This document shows positions 10,903 through 22,826 of a DNA stretch of 64,000 bases, piece by piece; positions within the stretch are counted from its first letter, which is position 1, and each line of letters begins with the position of its first letter. Below the pieces are notes generated by a model. It made no database searches. It was not told the DNA's origin and saw only the letters and a list, made by a program, of their open reading frames with translations. Location: assembly GCF_001625195.1 (NCBI RefSeq), contig NC_054390.1, forward strand, positions 8,033,222 through 8,097,221, in the 5' to 3' direction. The stretch comes from Drechmeria coniospora. Its lineage: Eukaryota; Ascomycota; Sordariomycetes; Hypocreales; Ophiocordycipitaceae. A program made the translations under genes and the position numbers.

Positions 10903-13499
10903 TATCGGAGTACCAAGTACAGGTATTACTCGTACTCGGTGCGGTGAGCAGTGCACAGGGCACGTAGGGGCCTGCTGAACGTAAGTACTCTGTACTCGGG
11001 CGTCGCCCTTTCGAGGGCTGCGACCTGGTACAGTACCTAGGTACCTAGTAGTTACATGTACTTGCCTTCACAGGGCGCGGATGAACCCGTTGCCGGTGCC
11101 GAGCGCCTGCTAATGGCGGGTGCTGGTACGTTCGGTTTGGTGATCTGATACACCTGTCAGACGCCATTCGATCTCGTCGGTCGCTCCTCTTGGCCGCGTA
11201 CAGTACGAGCCTTTCTTGCACGCCGGGGCTGAGAGCAATGACGCGGCGCCGAACCACTTGCCAAGCATTCACGGACACGAGCGCTACAGTGCGTTAATAC
11301 TGTGCATGTGCCTGTACTGCAAGTACATGTGCCTGTACAAGTAGATGCGCCGATTGGTCGGACGTAGTTATTCCCTGTGCCATTCATGTACTTGGATGTA
11401 CTTACATGACGGCCAGTTACTTACAAACACTTACTTACAGCACGCCGTACATGTACTGTACATGTATGTGCGTGAGAAAACGATGCCCTGACTCCTCCGT
11501 ACTAGGTACTTGGTCGGTAGGTACGTGTACTATTATACTCCGTACAATACAAGCATTTACAGCACTCCGTACTCCGTACATGCAAGTACTGTACTTGCTT
11601 ACAGTACATGTACGTGCTTGAGAAAACAATGCCCCGACTCCTCCGTTCTTGGTCCGTAGGAACTTGCACAACTATTACTCGGTGCCATTCTTTCTCCGTG
11701 CCTTTCATGCAAGCACTTGTTCGTTCGTAAGTACATGACTTCAGAGCAACGTGTACTCGGTACTTGCGCGCCCACCTCCACGACACTCTGCACTTACTTA
11801 GTCGCAGTCGCACGACGACAACCAGGGAATGATTGGTAGCACAAGCACGGAGCACCGAGCGGTTGGCACTCGCCTTCGCCGCAAGGGCTGCTGCGAGCTG
11901 GACTTGGCGCGGCTCAAGAATCCCTGTCAGTGCCGTCTCGCGGCGAGGTGAGACTTGCGGCCGCGTGCTACTACTCAAGTACGTAGCGCAGGCGTCGAGC
12001 GTGAGTGGTCGCTTCGTCCAGAAGACGCGGCTGCGGTTCCAGAAGCCTTGGCCGGCTACAGGGGGCGCAAGGCGACCTCGCACTCCCCATCACCACCCTG
12101 ACCGCCCCGCTCGGGACGGTCAGCCGGGACAGGTTTCGAACGGACCGATCCCCCCCCTTTTCCCCTCTGCCCTCTCTCGTCATCCCCTCCTCCATGCCAC
12201 GACTGGAAAGCGCAGCCATCGAGGCGTGCGGCCCAGGTGCTTCCGGCTCCTTCGCGACGAGGGGCGTGGCGATCATCGGGAGGCAGGGCAAGGGACCGTC
12301 GCTCATGCGCCGGTTCGAGACGCGACGCCCCCGCCCGTCCCCCTCGGCCGCGCGCCTCGTACTCTGCTGCGAGTACGAGGGACGACGGGTTCGAGTTGGC
12401 CGGCATCCACCTCGGCGGCACTGATCGCAAGCGAGGACGGGCGGTCGGCTTGGCCGAACGCTCTGGCGGTCGCGCCATCGTCAGGAGCGTCGTATTCGGC
12501 GGTGAAGGGGGGAACCGCGAGGAACGGGGCCGGCCTGCACGCGTATGCATGGAAGAAAGACCCACGCTGCGGGCGTCCTTTTGCGTGGACGTGCCGCCAT
12601 TCCGGTCGGTATCTGCCCTGCCCTGGCATCTTGGTGTCTGCCTCTGCCGGCGAGGCGCGGCTTCCACGGCTTGCCGGTACGGAGCGCCATCGTCTTGGAG
12701 CGCCTGCCCTGCGCGCATGCTTGGCGGCACGTACATGTACAAGAACGGCCCGCATAGAGGCACGCAAGTACTACCTACATGTAGGTACATGTACATGTGG
12801 GCAAGACGAGGATCGGCTGCCTGCCGGCGTCCAAGTACCTGCAGTGCTGGCTTTGCGTAGGCATCGTTTGTCGGTGCTCACCAGGAGCACATGGGTGGTC
12901 GTGGGCGTGCACCAGGTCCCTGTAGTTGTACTTGTATTATTAGTTGTACCCTGCTGGATTTGCACTTGCCAGGTGCCTACTAGGGTAGAGTACTTACTGT
13001 ACTTGCTGTAAGTACTTGCATCGTAAGTACTTGCTTATGTGGCAGTACGGAGAAGATTCGGAGTGCGTGCTTGTACGGAGTACATGTACAGAGTAATACT
13101 TGTACTGCACAGGCAGGAATAATGGCCGCAGGTGCCATTACGGAGTGGTTAGCACTCAAGGCGGGCGCTCAAGTGCAGGAAGGACCTTGCTCGCCGTACA
13201 TGTACATGTATCGGCGCACAGGCATCGAGTGACAGGGTACTCCCGCTACACACGTACGAGTGCCGCTGGTACAAGCGCATGTACTTAGATGGTAGCTGCT
13301 GCTGGACGTCGTGGCGTTCTCGTCCGCTGTGCGTCTGGCACACGTTCAAGGTTTGTCGTCGTCGTCTGTATACGTACTAGTATTTCCAAAAAGGTAGAGG
13401 AAGAGGACGATGCTGGCCACCCGGCTAAGTCGTTTTTGGCTCTAGCCCTGGGACGCTGCTCGCTCGCTTCGCAGGCTTGTCACGTCCTCGACTCTGCCG

Positions 13500-13945
13500 T
13501 TGCTGCTTGGACTACTGCTTGTGCTACCCCTTGTGCTGAAAACTGCCAATGCTGCTGCTTGTGCTGCTGCTCGTGCTATTACTGCTTGTGCCACGGCTTG
13601 TCCCACTGCTTGTGCTGCTGCTCGTGCTGCTGCTTGTGCCAATGCTTGTGCTACGGGTTGTGCTACGGGTTGTGCTACGGGTTGTGCTACGGGTTGTGCT
13701 ACGGGTTGTGCTACTGCTTGTGCTACTGCTTGTGCGACTGCTTGTGATACTGCCTGTGCTATATATATACTACTTGTGCCACTGCTTGTGCTACGGGTTG
13801 TGCCACTGCTCGTGCTACTGCTCGTGCTACTGCTCGTGCTACTGCTTGTGCTACTGCTTGTGCTACTGCTTGTGCTACTGCTTGTGCTACTGCTTGTGCT
13901 ACTGCTTGTGCTACTGCTTGTGCTACTGCCTGTGCTAATATTGCC
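13500..13945. repeat. 12-bp minisatellite (TGCTACTGCTTG / TGCTACGGGTTG)
   Basis: About 35 imperfect 12-bp units, first CTGCTTGTGCTG-like, then a block of TGCTACGGGTTG, then TGCTACTGCTTG, with a short ATATATATA interruption near 13761-13770. Because 12 is a multiple of three, all frames stay open and give artefactual repetitive peptides (LLVLLLV, CYCL, ATAC). I see no start, promoter or homologous flank supporting a gene. Confidence 0.9.
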
Positions 13946-15543
13946 TGTGCTCTATACTGCTGCTTCTGCTGCTGCTTGTACCTGCAAGTACTGTACACTG
14001 AAAAGTACTTGCAAGTACTTGACAGTACGGAGTACGGAGTACCACGTACCAAGTTACGGTACGGCGTACGTACTTAAGTACTTGCTCTCAGGTAGTAATA
14101 CTTACTCCGTACTCACGGCCACAGCCAAGTACGTGCCGGTCCTGGGCTTGCGCAAGTACTGCCTGTACTTGCTTGTACTACCGGGCTGCTCGTCCTCGCT
14201 TGTACATGCTTGTACTCTTCTGCCTCCAACCGACTTTTCCTTCCTGAGCCACATGCCCCGGTTTCTTCGGCCCAAACTGGCCTGGTCGCGCGCTTTCTCA
14301 TTCCCTAGGGCCGTTGGTCTGCATCCAACTCTGCTTCTGCATGCAACCAACCAGTTCGAGTCTGCCTCTCCCAGGCCTCGACGAAACGTCGAAACAAAGT
14401 CAAAACCTTGGATCGGGGCCCGTCCCATCGACCGCTCGTCACCCTCGACGCTACTCGCCTCCGCCCTCGACACCCTCGCCCGGCGAGCCCCTGCCATCCC
14501 CCCGACTCGACTGATTGTCTCAGGCAGCCTGGACCGTCCAATGCCTGCCCGAGGCGAAGGGGAGAACAGCGTCTAGTCCACCCGCAGGTCCGTCGAGCTC
14601 TGCGACACGCCTTTCGCCGATCCGCCAGCCGCCCTTGCCTCTTTTGGCCGGCTTCGTTGGCTCCCAGGTCGCGGCGCGGAAGAGTCTGGTCGGCGGACGA
14701 AATCCTCCTCGTCCTGCTGCCCGCCGCCCCATCGCTAGGCCCGTCCCCGTGGTCGTGCTACCCCGTCCCAGGCCAGGCCAGGCAGACCAGCGAACCGTTG
14801 AACTCGCCGCACCTGGCACCCGGCCCCAGCCTTTGCCAGTGCGCCGTTCGACCACTCGCCGTTTGCCGTTCACCCTTGGCCGTTCGTCGGTCGCCGTTCG
14901 CCAATTCACCACCACTACCACCACCGTCGCCGCCATCGCCATCGCCATCGCCCATCCCAGCGCCGTGCCGACATTGCCATCGGCCTCAAGCCCTGACCGA
15001 CGGCTCGCGACGACGGCTTCTCGCCTCGTGCCCCACCCTCCGGCCGCCTCCTCCCTCACCCTCGCTGCTCGTCGAGGCAGCCCGGGAGGGCAGCATCGTG
15101 CGACGGCTACCCCGGCATCGGCCGCGGCTTCGACCGGCACCAATCGCTCCGTCCTGGGACGTCGAGTGCCCCGCCCGATCCTCGAGAGCGGCACGCCTTC
15201 GTCGGCAACCGCCCTCCCCCTCCTCCTCCTCTCCTCCTGCGCCGTCGTGCGTCGACGATTCGACGACGGCACCCGCGAGGCCGTCACGCCAGCGTCGCGC
15301 CGCATCCGCTCGCCCCCGTGCGCGAGAGGAGGCCGTCTTGATCCCGCATCCGCCCGCTCGCTTCTCGCCCCGGCCCCGCGTCGCACCTCCTCGCCTTCGT
15401 CCGCGGCGTGCGACCGCCCGTCGAATCCCGGAAGAGTTGGTCGCGCGCACGACGGGAGACGCCGCCTCCTCCCCTTCCACTCATCCCCCGCCCGTGTGGT
15501 CAACGTGCTCCGGTCGCGAGACTGGTAGCCTGCCGTTGCCACC

Positions 15544-18210
15544 ATGGACCGACCGGCGTGCCACGTCATCTACGTCAATCGCGCCGCCGGTGACGATGGC
15601 CTCCTTCAACCCGCGCCTGCCGCCGCCGGCGGCTACCTGTCCGGCGCGAAGCACGCGCGCCTCAGAGAAGCCGTGAAGCCGCTCCTCGACACCTTTGGTG
15701 ACGGTTTGTCGCCCCCCCCTCTCGTCCCCGACGTCGGGAAACCCGCGTGCTGATCCATGCCGCCGCCTCCAGTCCACGTCTGCGCCACCGGCGAAGCCTG
15801 CATGTCGAAGCTGGCCCAGCTCCAGGACGGCTCCATGATTGACATCATCCCGACCCTCATCCTTCTGGACACGCCGCCCGACGAGCCGGAGCAGGAGCTG
15901 GCGTCGCACACGCGCTCCTACGACCGGCCCGATTCGCTCTGCCTACCCGACACGGTGGCCCTTCCGAGAGTCGGCGTCGAGCTGTACGGCCTCGCCCTGC
16001 TGCAGGCGGTCATCGCGGAAGCCCGCATGCGGAACATGTCCAAGCTGATCGTCCCCGTGCCCATCGTCGGCTACTCGGATCCTGCCGTCGACATGCCCCT
16101 CGAACGGATGACCGACGGCGCCGTCGACGCGCAGGCTGCCGACGCCGACGCCGACGCCGGCCTTCGGCAGCTGATCAAGAGTTGCCTGGACCTCGGCGCC
16201 ACCGATGTTCTCATCAGCCCCCTGAATTCGAGGTCCGTCACGACGCTCGAGATCTGCGCCTACAGGGCCCACAGGGATGCCGCCAAGGATCACCAGGCGC
16301 TCATGGAAATGTCCAAGAGTCGCAAGCGGTCCTGGGTCGGCGTCAACGAGCAGAAGCCCTTTGCGTACCTGCGCGAGGCCATGGTGTCCGGCCTCATGAA
16401 TGGCATCTGCCGTTTGGACTCGGACGACACCCAAATCGCCACGGCCCACATCGTCGTCTCGCCGGACCGGCAGTCCTTCATCGACGCCGCCATCGACGAC
16501 TGGCACTTTTGCGCCCATGCCTTCTCCGACGACGAGCTATTGGTCGCCTCTGTCACCATGTTTGACCATGCCCTCACGGCCGAGGGGCTTGAGCAGTGGA
16601 AAATTGACAAAGGTCAGCCCCCCGCCGCTCTGCCCCCTTCCGCTCTCCCCCGCCGCTCCCCCCCCTTGGCCAGCCGCTGACCGCCTCGGCGCCTGCAGAA
16701 CAACTGATGAGGTTTCTCGTCGCGTGCCGCGCGGCGTACAACAGCTTCGTTCCCTACCACAACTTTCGCCACGTCGTCGACGTGCTGCAGGCCACCTTCA
16801 GCTTCCTCGTCCACATCGGAGCCCTGCCGCCGCACGCCTCGAGCCGTCAGCAGCTTCGCGGCGCCATGTCCGACAAGTCCCCCATGGCAGCCTTGGTCAG
16901 TCCCTTCGAGGCGCTGGCGCTTCTCATCACGGCCATCGGCCACGACGTCGGTCACCCCGGCGTCAACAACGGCTTCCTCACCACCCTCAACGCCCCTCTG
17001 GCCCAGCTCTACAACGACCGGTCCGTGCTGGAGTCGTTTCACTGCGCCGCCTATTCGCAGATACTTCGCCGCCATTGGCCGACGGCCTTTGAGCACAGGA
17101 CGCTGCGCCACCTGGTCATCAGCTCCATCCTCGCCACCGACATGGGCCTTCACTTCGACTACATGAGGAAGCTCGCCGACGTGCAGGAAAAGCTTAAGCA
17201 GCCGCGCGGCGCCGAAGGTTGGGCCGGACGTCAGCTGGAGGAGTACAAGGCGCTGGCGTGCTCCTTGCTGATAAAATGCGCCGACATTAGCAACGTGGTA
17301 AGTCGTGAACGAGCGGCGAGGCATGGCGGCGCGCGAGTCGATGGCTGACGCAGGACGGCGACGGCAGGCGAGAAATCACGAGACGGCCCAGCAGTGGATG
17401 CACATCCTGGCCGAGGAGTTTTCGCGCCAGGCGTCGATGGAGGACGAGCTCGAGATCAAGTCGTCGCTCATGGCGCGGCCGAAAAAGGACAGCGTGTCGT
17501 TGGGCAAGGCTCAGCTCGGCTTCATGGACCTGTTCGCGATACCGCTGTTCCAGGGCGTCGCCGACGTCATGCCCGCGATGCGATACATCGTCGACGAGCT
17601 CCAAAAGAACAAGACCTTCTTCAAGGCCATGGTGGAGCTGGAGAAATCCAAGAGCAAGCAGCCCAAGGCCGAGGCGGATCAGATGCCGCCGATGCCGCCG
17701 ATGCCGCCGACGGGCCTGTGCGTGACGGTGACGGACAGCGCCGGCGGCGTCCCGCGGGTCCTGGCCGAGGTGACGGCGGCGTCGAACCCATCACCCGCCG
17801 ACGGCCACAAGACGAACGGCATCGCGCCGGCGCCCGATGCGGCCCGGTCACGCCATCGGTGCGGCGAGGCGACCGAGGGCGGCGCGTCGGGCGCCTTGGC
17901 GGGAGACTGGCAATCGCAGGCGACGAGCGCGACGACGGGAAAGGCGGCTCCGTCGCCGAGCACCCAAGGCACGAGCATCGTCAGCAACGAGTCGACGGAG
18001 CCGACGGTCGGCGCGTCCCCCACCACCGTCACGGACAACAACGGTTCCACGGCGACGGTCGGCAGGCCCGAGGAGCAGGCGAACGGCGAGGAGTCGACCG
18101 AGGCGGCCCGCGCGCGAGAGTTGGAGGGCAAGTCTCTGAAGAAGAAGCCCAGCCGGTTCAAGATGAAAGACTTTCCCTTCTTCCGCCGAAACAAGGGCCC
18201 CATCCTGTGA
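15544..18210 (+). CDS. PDE2: 3',5'-cyclic-nucleotide phosphodiesterase (class I HD-type, PDE2/PdeH-like)
   Basis: Hydrolyses cAMP to AMP and so damps PKA signalling. Start ATG 15544 sits in a strong GCCACCATGG context. Exons are 15544-15703, 15773-16612, 16699-17297 and 17368-18210, encoding 813 residues; introns are 69, 86 and 70 bp. The catalytic domain includes YHNFRHVVDV, the metal-binding HDVGHPGVNN (His-Asp from 16941), ISSILATDMGLHFD and LIKCADISNV immediately before intron 3. The upstream about 300 residues form a receiver-like or regulatory N-domain with no motif I can name. After the catalytic domain comes a roughly 190-residue low-complexity Ser/Thr/Ala-rich tail that starts with an MPPMPPMPP repeat and ends in a basic Lys/Phe/Arg patch (KKKPSRFKMKDFPFFRR). 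High-affinity PDE2-type function is inferred from architecture; the HD phosphodiesterase assignment is secure. Confidence 0.93.
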
Positions 18211-20311
18211 GCCGACCGACGGCTGCCGGGCGAAGCGAGAGCCAAGCGAGAGCGAGGGCACGACCGGCGTCCCCGTCTGCCAGAGCACGATTCCCTCGGG
18301 CGCGTGCGACGTTCGATGACGGCTCCGAGCGAGCGGATTCCCTTCACCGTCTGTACATAACGATATTTGGACCCTTTCGATCCGGAGACAGGTCGCCGGC
18401 TTGTGGACACGGCTTGGGGAGGGGTCCGAAGACGGTCCGTCCCGACGGCGCGGCTTCTACGGGCCCGGGATCCGAGCCCGCGCCCTGCTCGAACTTCCTG
18501 TACATGTATTTTCTTTCTCGGAGGGGGGTTGGCATCTCGAGGTTGGCGTACCTTTTGGGCCGGGCAAGGCTGTTTACCTATCGAGGCGTTTGCGTGCTGG
18601 GGCTTGGGGGCTAGCATTGGGGGAAGAACGATCTATGGGCCACGGACTGGATTACGAGTTGACGGACTTGCGACGGCGGAGCTGCGGCGGAGATGGGAGG
18701 CCGACGGGTGGCCGGATGGATGTGATTGTTCGTCGGTTGCATGGGGAGCCATGGAAAGCGAGCCGAGGAAGGGCAAATAGACGTCCAAACGACGATGCTG
18801 TGCCATCAGGCCGTGAGCTGCGAATGCGTTGTGAAGCCAGCCGGCTACGTCGTGACCGTGACTGATGACGAAGAGGATGCCACGCCACGCCATCAAGTAC
18901 GTGAGCTGGGTGTAGGTTTGAAGCCAGCCGGCTGAGCTGCGACTGGAGACGACGAGAATCGTGTCGGCGGCAAAGTTGACTCCGATCCGATGGGCAAGAT
19001 CAGTATCGATATGCTCGAGTACCGAGTACTTGCTTGCCTACCAGGTGTACATGCACTTTTCAGGTACATGTACATGGCTACCAGGTAGGTACGGAGCACT
19101 CGGTACTCCATGAACGGTAGGTGGCGGTATCTGGCAAGTATCGCCCATCTGGTGCAGCAGTAAGTGTACCTTGGTCTTTGCCAGGCCTATTCCTGATGCC
19201 TTGCCGCTTCTAGTAGTGGCATGTTTGGGGGCTCGCGTAGCGGTAATTACAGTACCTACCTAAGCTAGTACTTACTAGTACCTAGTACTTAGGAGGCACA
19301 GTCACTTGACAAAAGTGACGATTCAGTTTTGGTAGCACTACTCCTACAAATTGAATCAACAATTTTGTCACCCCACAGCAGACAGGTAGACCGTAGCATA
19401 CAGCACTCACCAAGATCTCAATCCACCCGCACCGTAACGAACATTTCATGCGTCCCAAGTAATTACAATGTACCACGAACTTGGCACCGTACGCATGCAC
19501 TGCCACCACGCGAGACTACAAGGTGGTGTCGCTATCTCGGGATTTTATTTGGCAGGGCAAGTCTTGAGCACCACCAAAGAATCATGTGCTGGAACGTCCC
19601 CAAAATACCTTGGTGCTGGTACTATGTATTTAGTACTTGCCATGTTACTCCGGGACGTTGTAGGTACTTACGGAGGGAGTGCAGGCACTAATTACAGAAC
19701 TAGGTACGGAGTGCTCCGTCCAAGCACAGCAGTTGGGTCCACTGCACAAGCATCGTGCCGAGGCAGCTAAACAGGGTGCTCCCTCGCCTAGTCCCTACCT
19801 AGTACCTGTATCCCGGTACTGGCGGAGGCCTACGAGCACTGTATTTCCTGGTACAGTCCCCCCCGCTGAAGGTCCCGGGAGATTCGGCTAGGTTCGTTCC
19901 CCCGCGCCCGCCCAGGCCACGGATCGGATGCATTCCGTCCCGCGCCGTCGGCATGTCTCGCCCCCCTCGATCTCCCGTCGTCGCCCTCCAACATGAACTC
20001 CACTTCTGGTCCGCTCCCCAGCCCAGGACGTCGACATCGCCTGACCCGACGTGATTTCCCTCCCCAGGTCGTGCAAGGGACGGCTTGCATTGTCCGTGCC
20101 GTTCGATCAGAGAGGTACCACGACAGGACCACGTTTGGACATTCAAAGGCACGGAAACAGCTGGAGGCTGAGCAAGCATCGTGCAAGGCCGCCTCACCGC
20201 CCGTGACAGCTCTGCGCTCTCCCACCTCGGTCCTGTACGTCTGCACCCTCGAGAGTGTATGATTGAAAAAGGCTTCCATCTACGACGAGCCGACGGCCAA
20301 CCTCTGCGAAC
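18211..20311. other. Spacer between phosphodiesterase and fatty-alcohol oxidase
   Basis: GC-rich 3' flank to about 18900, then GTAC-word-rich DNA (19010-19860) carrying MITE-like copy B, then the probable promoter and leader of the oxidase. No gene seen. Confidence 0.6.
19301..19376. mobile_element. MITE-like inverted-repeat element, copy B (76 bp)
   Basis: The left arm reads GACAAAAGTGACGATTCAG and the right arm, inverted, GACAAAATTGTTGATTCAA. The ends are GTCACTTG...TCACCCCAC. The interior is short and includes GTAGCACTACTCC. The arms match copies A, C and D with a few substitutions. There is no intact TA duplication, so the copy looks old. Confidence 0.72.
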
Positions 20312-22826
20312 ATGGGCTCTCCCTCGCAAGCGTACGTGGCCACGCCGCTGCCCGACCCTCCCTCGGACGACTTCATGTCGGCGGAACAGTGGGAGACCTT
20401 CTTTGCCCTTCTCGACGGCATCCTGCCCTCCATCTCCGACACGGCGGCGACGACAAAGGAAAAGACGAGGCTCGTGCTGGCCAAGGATGAATTCGAGGGG
20501 CTGCTGGACCGAATGACGAGCTCGCTGCCCGGATCGGTCGGCCGAGACGACGTTCGGGATCATCTGCAGTACCGACCCGTCGACGACGAAGAATTTCGCC
20601 TCGACTGCCTGCGCTCCCTGGCCATCGCGCCGCAGAGGGCTCAGTTGGCCCACATCTTGCACCTGCTCGGGTAGGTGGTCGGTCATGGCCATGGCCGCGG
20701 CCGTGGGTGATGGTGATGATGACGGGGAGGCACAACGAGCGACGGAAACGGGAGGCTGATTTCAACTCGCTAGAACCCACTCCGGCAGTCTTCTCATGAC
20801 GGGCTACTGGCACCCCGTCAAGGAACAGCCGGCCAAGACGCGCGAGGCCATTGTCAAATCGTGGGCCCACTCCAAGCTCCTGAGCCTGCGAACGCTCGCC
20901 AAGTCGCTCACGGCGGCGGCGAGCAAGGCGTACGGCATCACCAACCCATACCTCGGCTCGCTGTCCGGGTACACCGACGTCCCCCGCGACTGGAAGGCCG
21001 GCGCGGGCTACGACTTCAAGTTCGTGCAAGTCGACGCGGGATCGGGCGTGCACGAAATCACCACCGACGTCGTCATCGTCGGATCCGGCTGCGGCGGTGC
21101 CGTCTCGGCCAAGAACATGGCCGAGGCCGGCCACAAGGTTCTCGTCGTCGACAAGGGCTACTACTACCCGCCCTCGCAGTTTCCCATGGCGCAGAAGGCG
21201 GCCTGCAGCCACCTCTTCGACAACGCCGGCGTCTACATCTCGGACGACAGCAGCACGAGCGTCCTCTGCGGCGGCACCTGGGGTGGCGGCGGCACCGTCA
21301 ACTGGAGCGTCTGCCTCCGGCTGCAACGCTTCGTCCGCGAGGAGTGGGCCGCCACCGGCCTGCCGCTCTTCACCTCGTCCGACTACGACGAGTGCGAGGA
21401 TCGAGTGTGGAGCTTCATCGGCGCGAGCAAGGACGGCATCCGTCACAACCACCGGAACCAGGCGCTCCTGGACGGAGCCGGCAAGCTCGGGTGGAAGGCG
21501 AGTGCCGTCGAGCAGAACACGGCCGGCAAGGAGCACTACTGCGGCCAATGTCACCTGGGCTGCGGCTCAGGCGTGAAGCGAGGCCCGACCGTCGCGTGGC
21601 TGCCCGCCGCCGCCGAAGCGGGTGCCGAGTTCATGGAGGGATTCGAGGTGCGCAACGTCACATTTGCCGACGACGGCGTCACGGCGACGGGCGTCGAGGG
21701 AGTGTGGACTTCGAGGGATGCCGAGGGTCAGGTGCACCGCCCGTCGAGCACGAGGACGCAACGCACCGTGCGAATCAAGGCCGACAAGGTCATCCTCTCG
21801 GCGGGCTCCCTTTGGACCCCCGTCATCCTCGAGCGGAGTGGCGTCAAGGTGAGTCAAGGGGCGGCGATGCAACAGCCATCATCTCGGGCACGGCCGCGGG
21901 GGAGGGGGAGGGGACGTGTCGTCGCGGTAGCTAACGGTCCTTGCTCTCCAGAATGCCAACGTCGGAAGGCACCTGCACCTTCACCCCTGCAACCTCGTCA
22001 CGGCGGCGTTCGGCGATGACGTGAGGCCATGGGAGGGCGGCATCATCACGAGCTACAGCAGCGAATTCGAGAACCTCGACGGCAAGGGCCACGGCGTCAA
22101 GCTCGAGCCCACATGCATGGTGGTACGTTGTCCCTCGCCGCGCAGGCCACGGCATCACGACGAGCGGCACGGCCGAGGCTAACCGACAGCCAGCCCTACG
22201 CGACGCTGGCTATGCAGCCGTGGCACGGGGGGCTCGACGCGAAGCTGCTGGCGCTCAAGCTGCGGCAGCTCAACACCTTCATCGCGCTGACGCGGGACCG
22301 GGACGCGGGACGCGTCTACGCCGACGGCAAGACGGGGCGACCGCGCATCTCGTACGCCGTGTCCGACTTTGACCGCGACCACACGCTTGAGGGCGTGCAG
22401 GCGCTGGCCAAGCTCTGCTACGTCAACGGCGCGACGGAGATTCGACCTCACCTGCCCGGGCTCGAAGCGTACGTGGCCGACGACGGCGGCGAGCGGCAGA
22501 GGAGGCACGTCGCCGGCACGGACCCCGAGTTCACCGACGCCGCCTTTGCCGGCTGGCTTCGGCAGCTGCGCAGGGTCGGCAACAAGCCGCCCGTGGCCAT
22601 CTGGGCGTCGGCGCACCAGATGGGCTCGTGCCGCATGGGCGCGACGGCCGACGCCGGCGTCGTGGACCAGAGCGGCAAGGTGTGGAACACCAGCGGCCTC
22701 TTCGTCGCCGACGCGAGCGTGTTCCCGAGCGCCAGCGGCGTCAACCCGATGGTGACGGTCATGTCCGTCGCCGACTGGATCTCGCGGGGCGTGGCGAGGG
22801 AGCTGAGCCTGTCGAAGAAACGATGA
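20312..22826 (+). CDS. FAO1: Long-chain fatty-alcohol oxidase (GMC oxidoreductase, FAO1 family)
   Basis: FAD flavoprotein that oxidises long-chain alcohols to aldehydes in omega-oxidation, typically in peroxisomal or microsomal membranes. Exons are 20312-20670, 20774-21848, 21952-22122 and 22194-22826 (745 residues, the usual family length). Introns are 103, 103 and 71 bp, with CTGAT/CTAAC-type branch sites. An N-terminal helical region (about residues 1-220) precedes the ADP-binding loop VVIVGSGCGGAVSA and the strand end VLVVDKG. Then follow the GMC signature region GGTWGGGGTVNWS and a Cys-rich CGQCHLGCGSG. The C-terminal GMC catalytic segment has AHQMGSCRMG and GLFVADASVFPSASGVNPMVT, which contain the active-site His/Asn region. 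The C-terminus is SKKR, so there is no PTS1. The substrate class is inferred from family similarity. Confidence 0.92.

Larger units (their letters stand above)
9715..15543. other. Large gene-poor spacer upstream of the phosphodiesterase
   Basis: Holds a GATT/GGTT microsatellite (10005-10115), a MITE-like element (10806-10902), GTAC-word-rich DNA (10620-11800 and 12960-14120), a GC-rich block with long but unrecognisable open frames on both strands (11830-12900), and a 12-bp minisatellite (13500-13945). The last 1.1 kb (14400-15543) is GC-rich with few stops in any frame and is best read as promoter plus long 5' leader of the phosphodiesterase. No protein family is recognisable in any of these frames. 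Confidence 0.6.

Noticed and set aside
11833..13011. 392-codon plus-strand frame
   Set aside because: Composition shifts along it, equally long frames on the other strand, no domain, and it ends in GTAC-repeat DNA.
13500..14576. Repetitive open frames with Leu/Val, Cys/Tyr or Ala/Thr/Cys repeats
   Set aside because: Produced by a 12-bp minisatellite that keeps all frames open.
14408..15676. Overlapping 300-420-codon frames on both strands upstream of the phosphodiesterase
   Set aside because: Pro/Ser/Arg-rich translations in several frames at once, no recognised motif; they read as a GC-rich promoter and leader.
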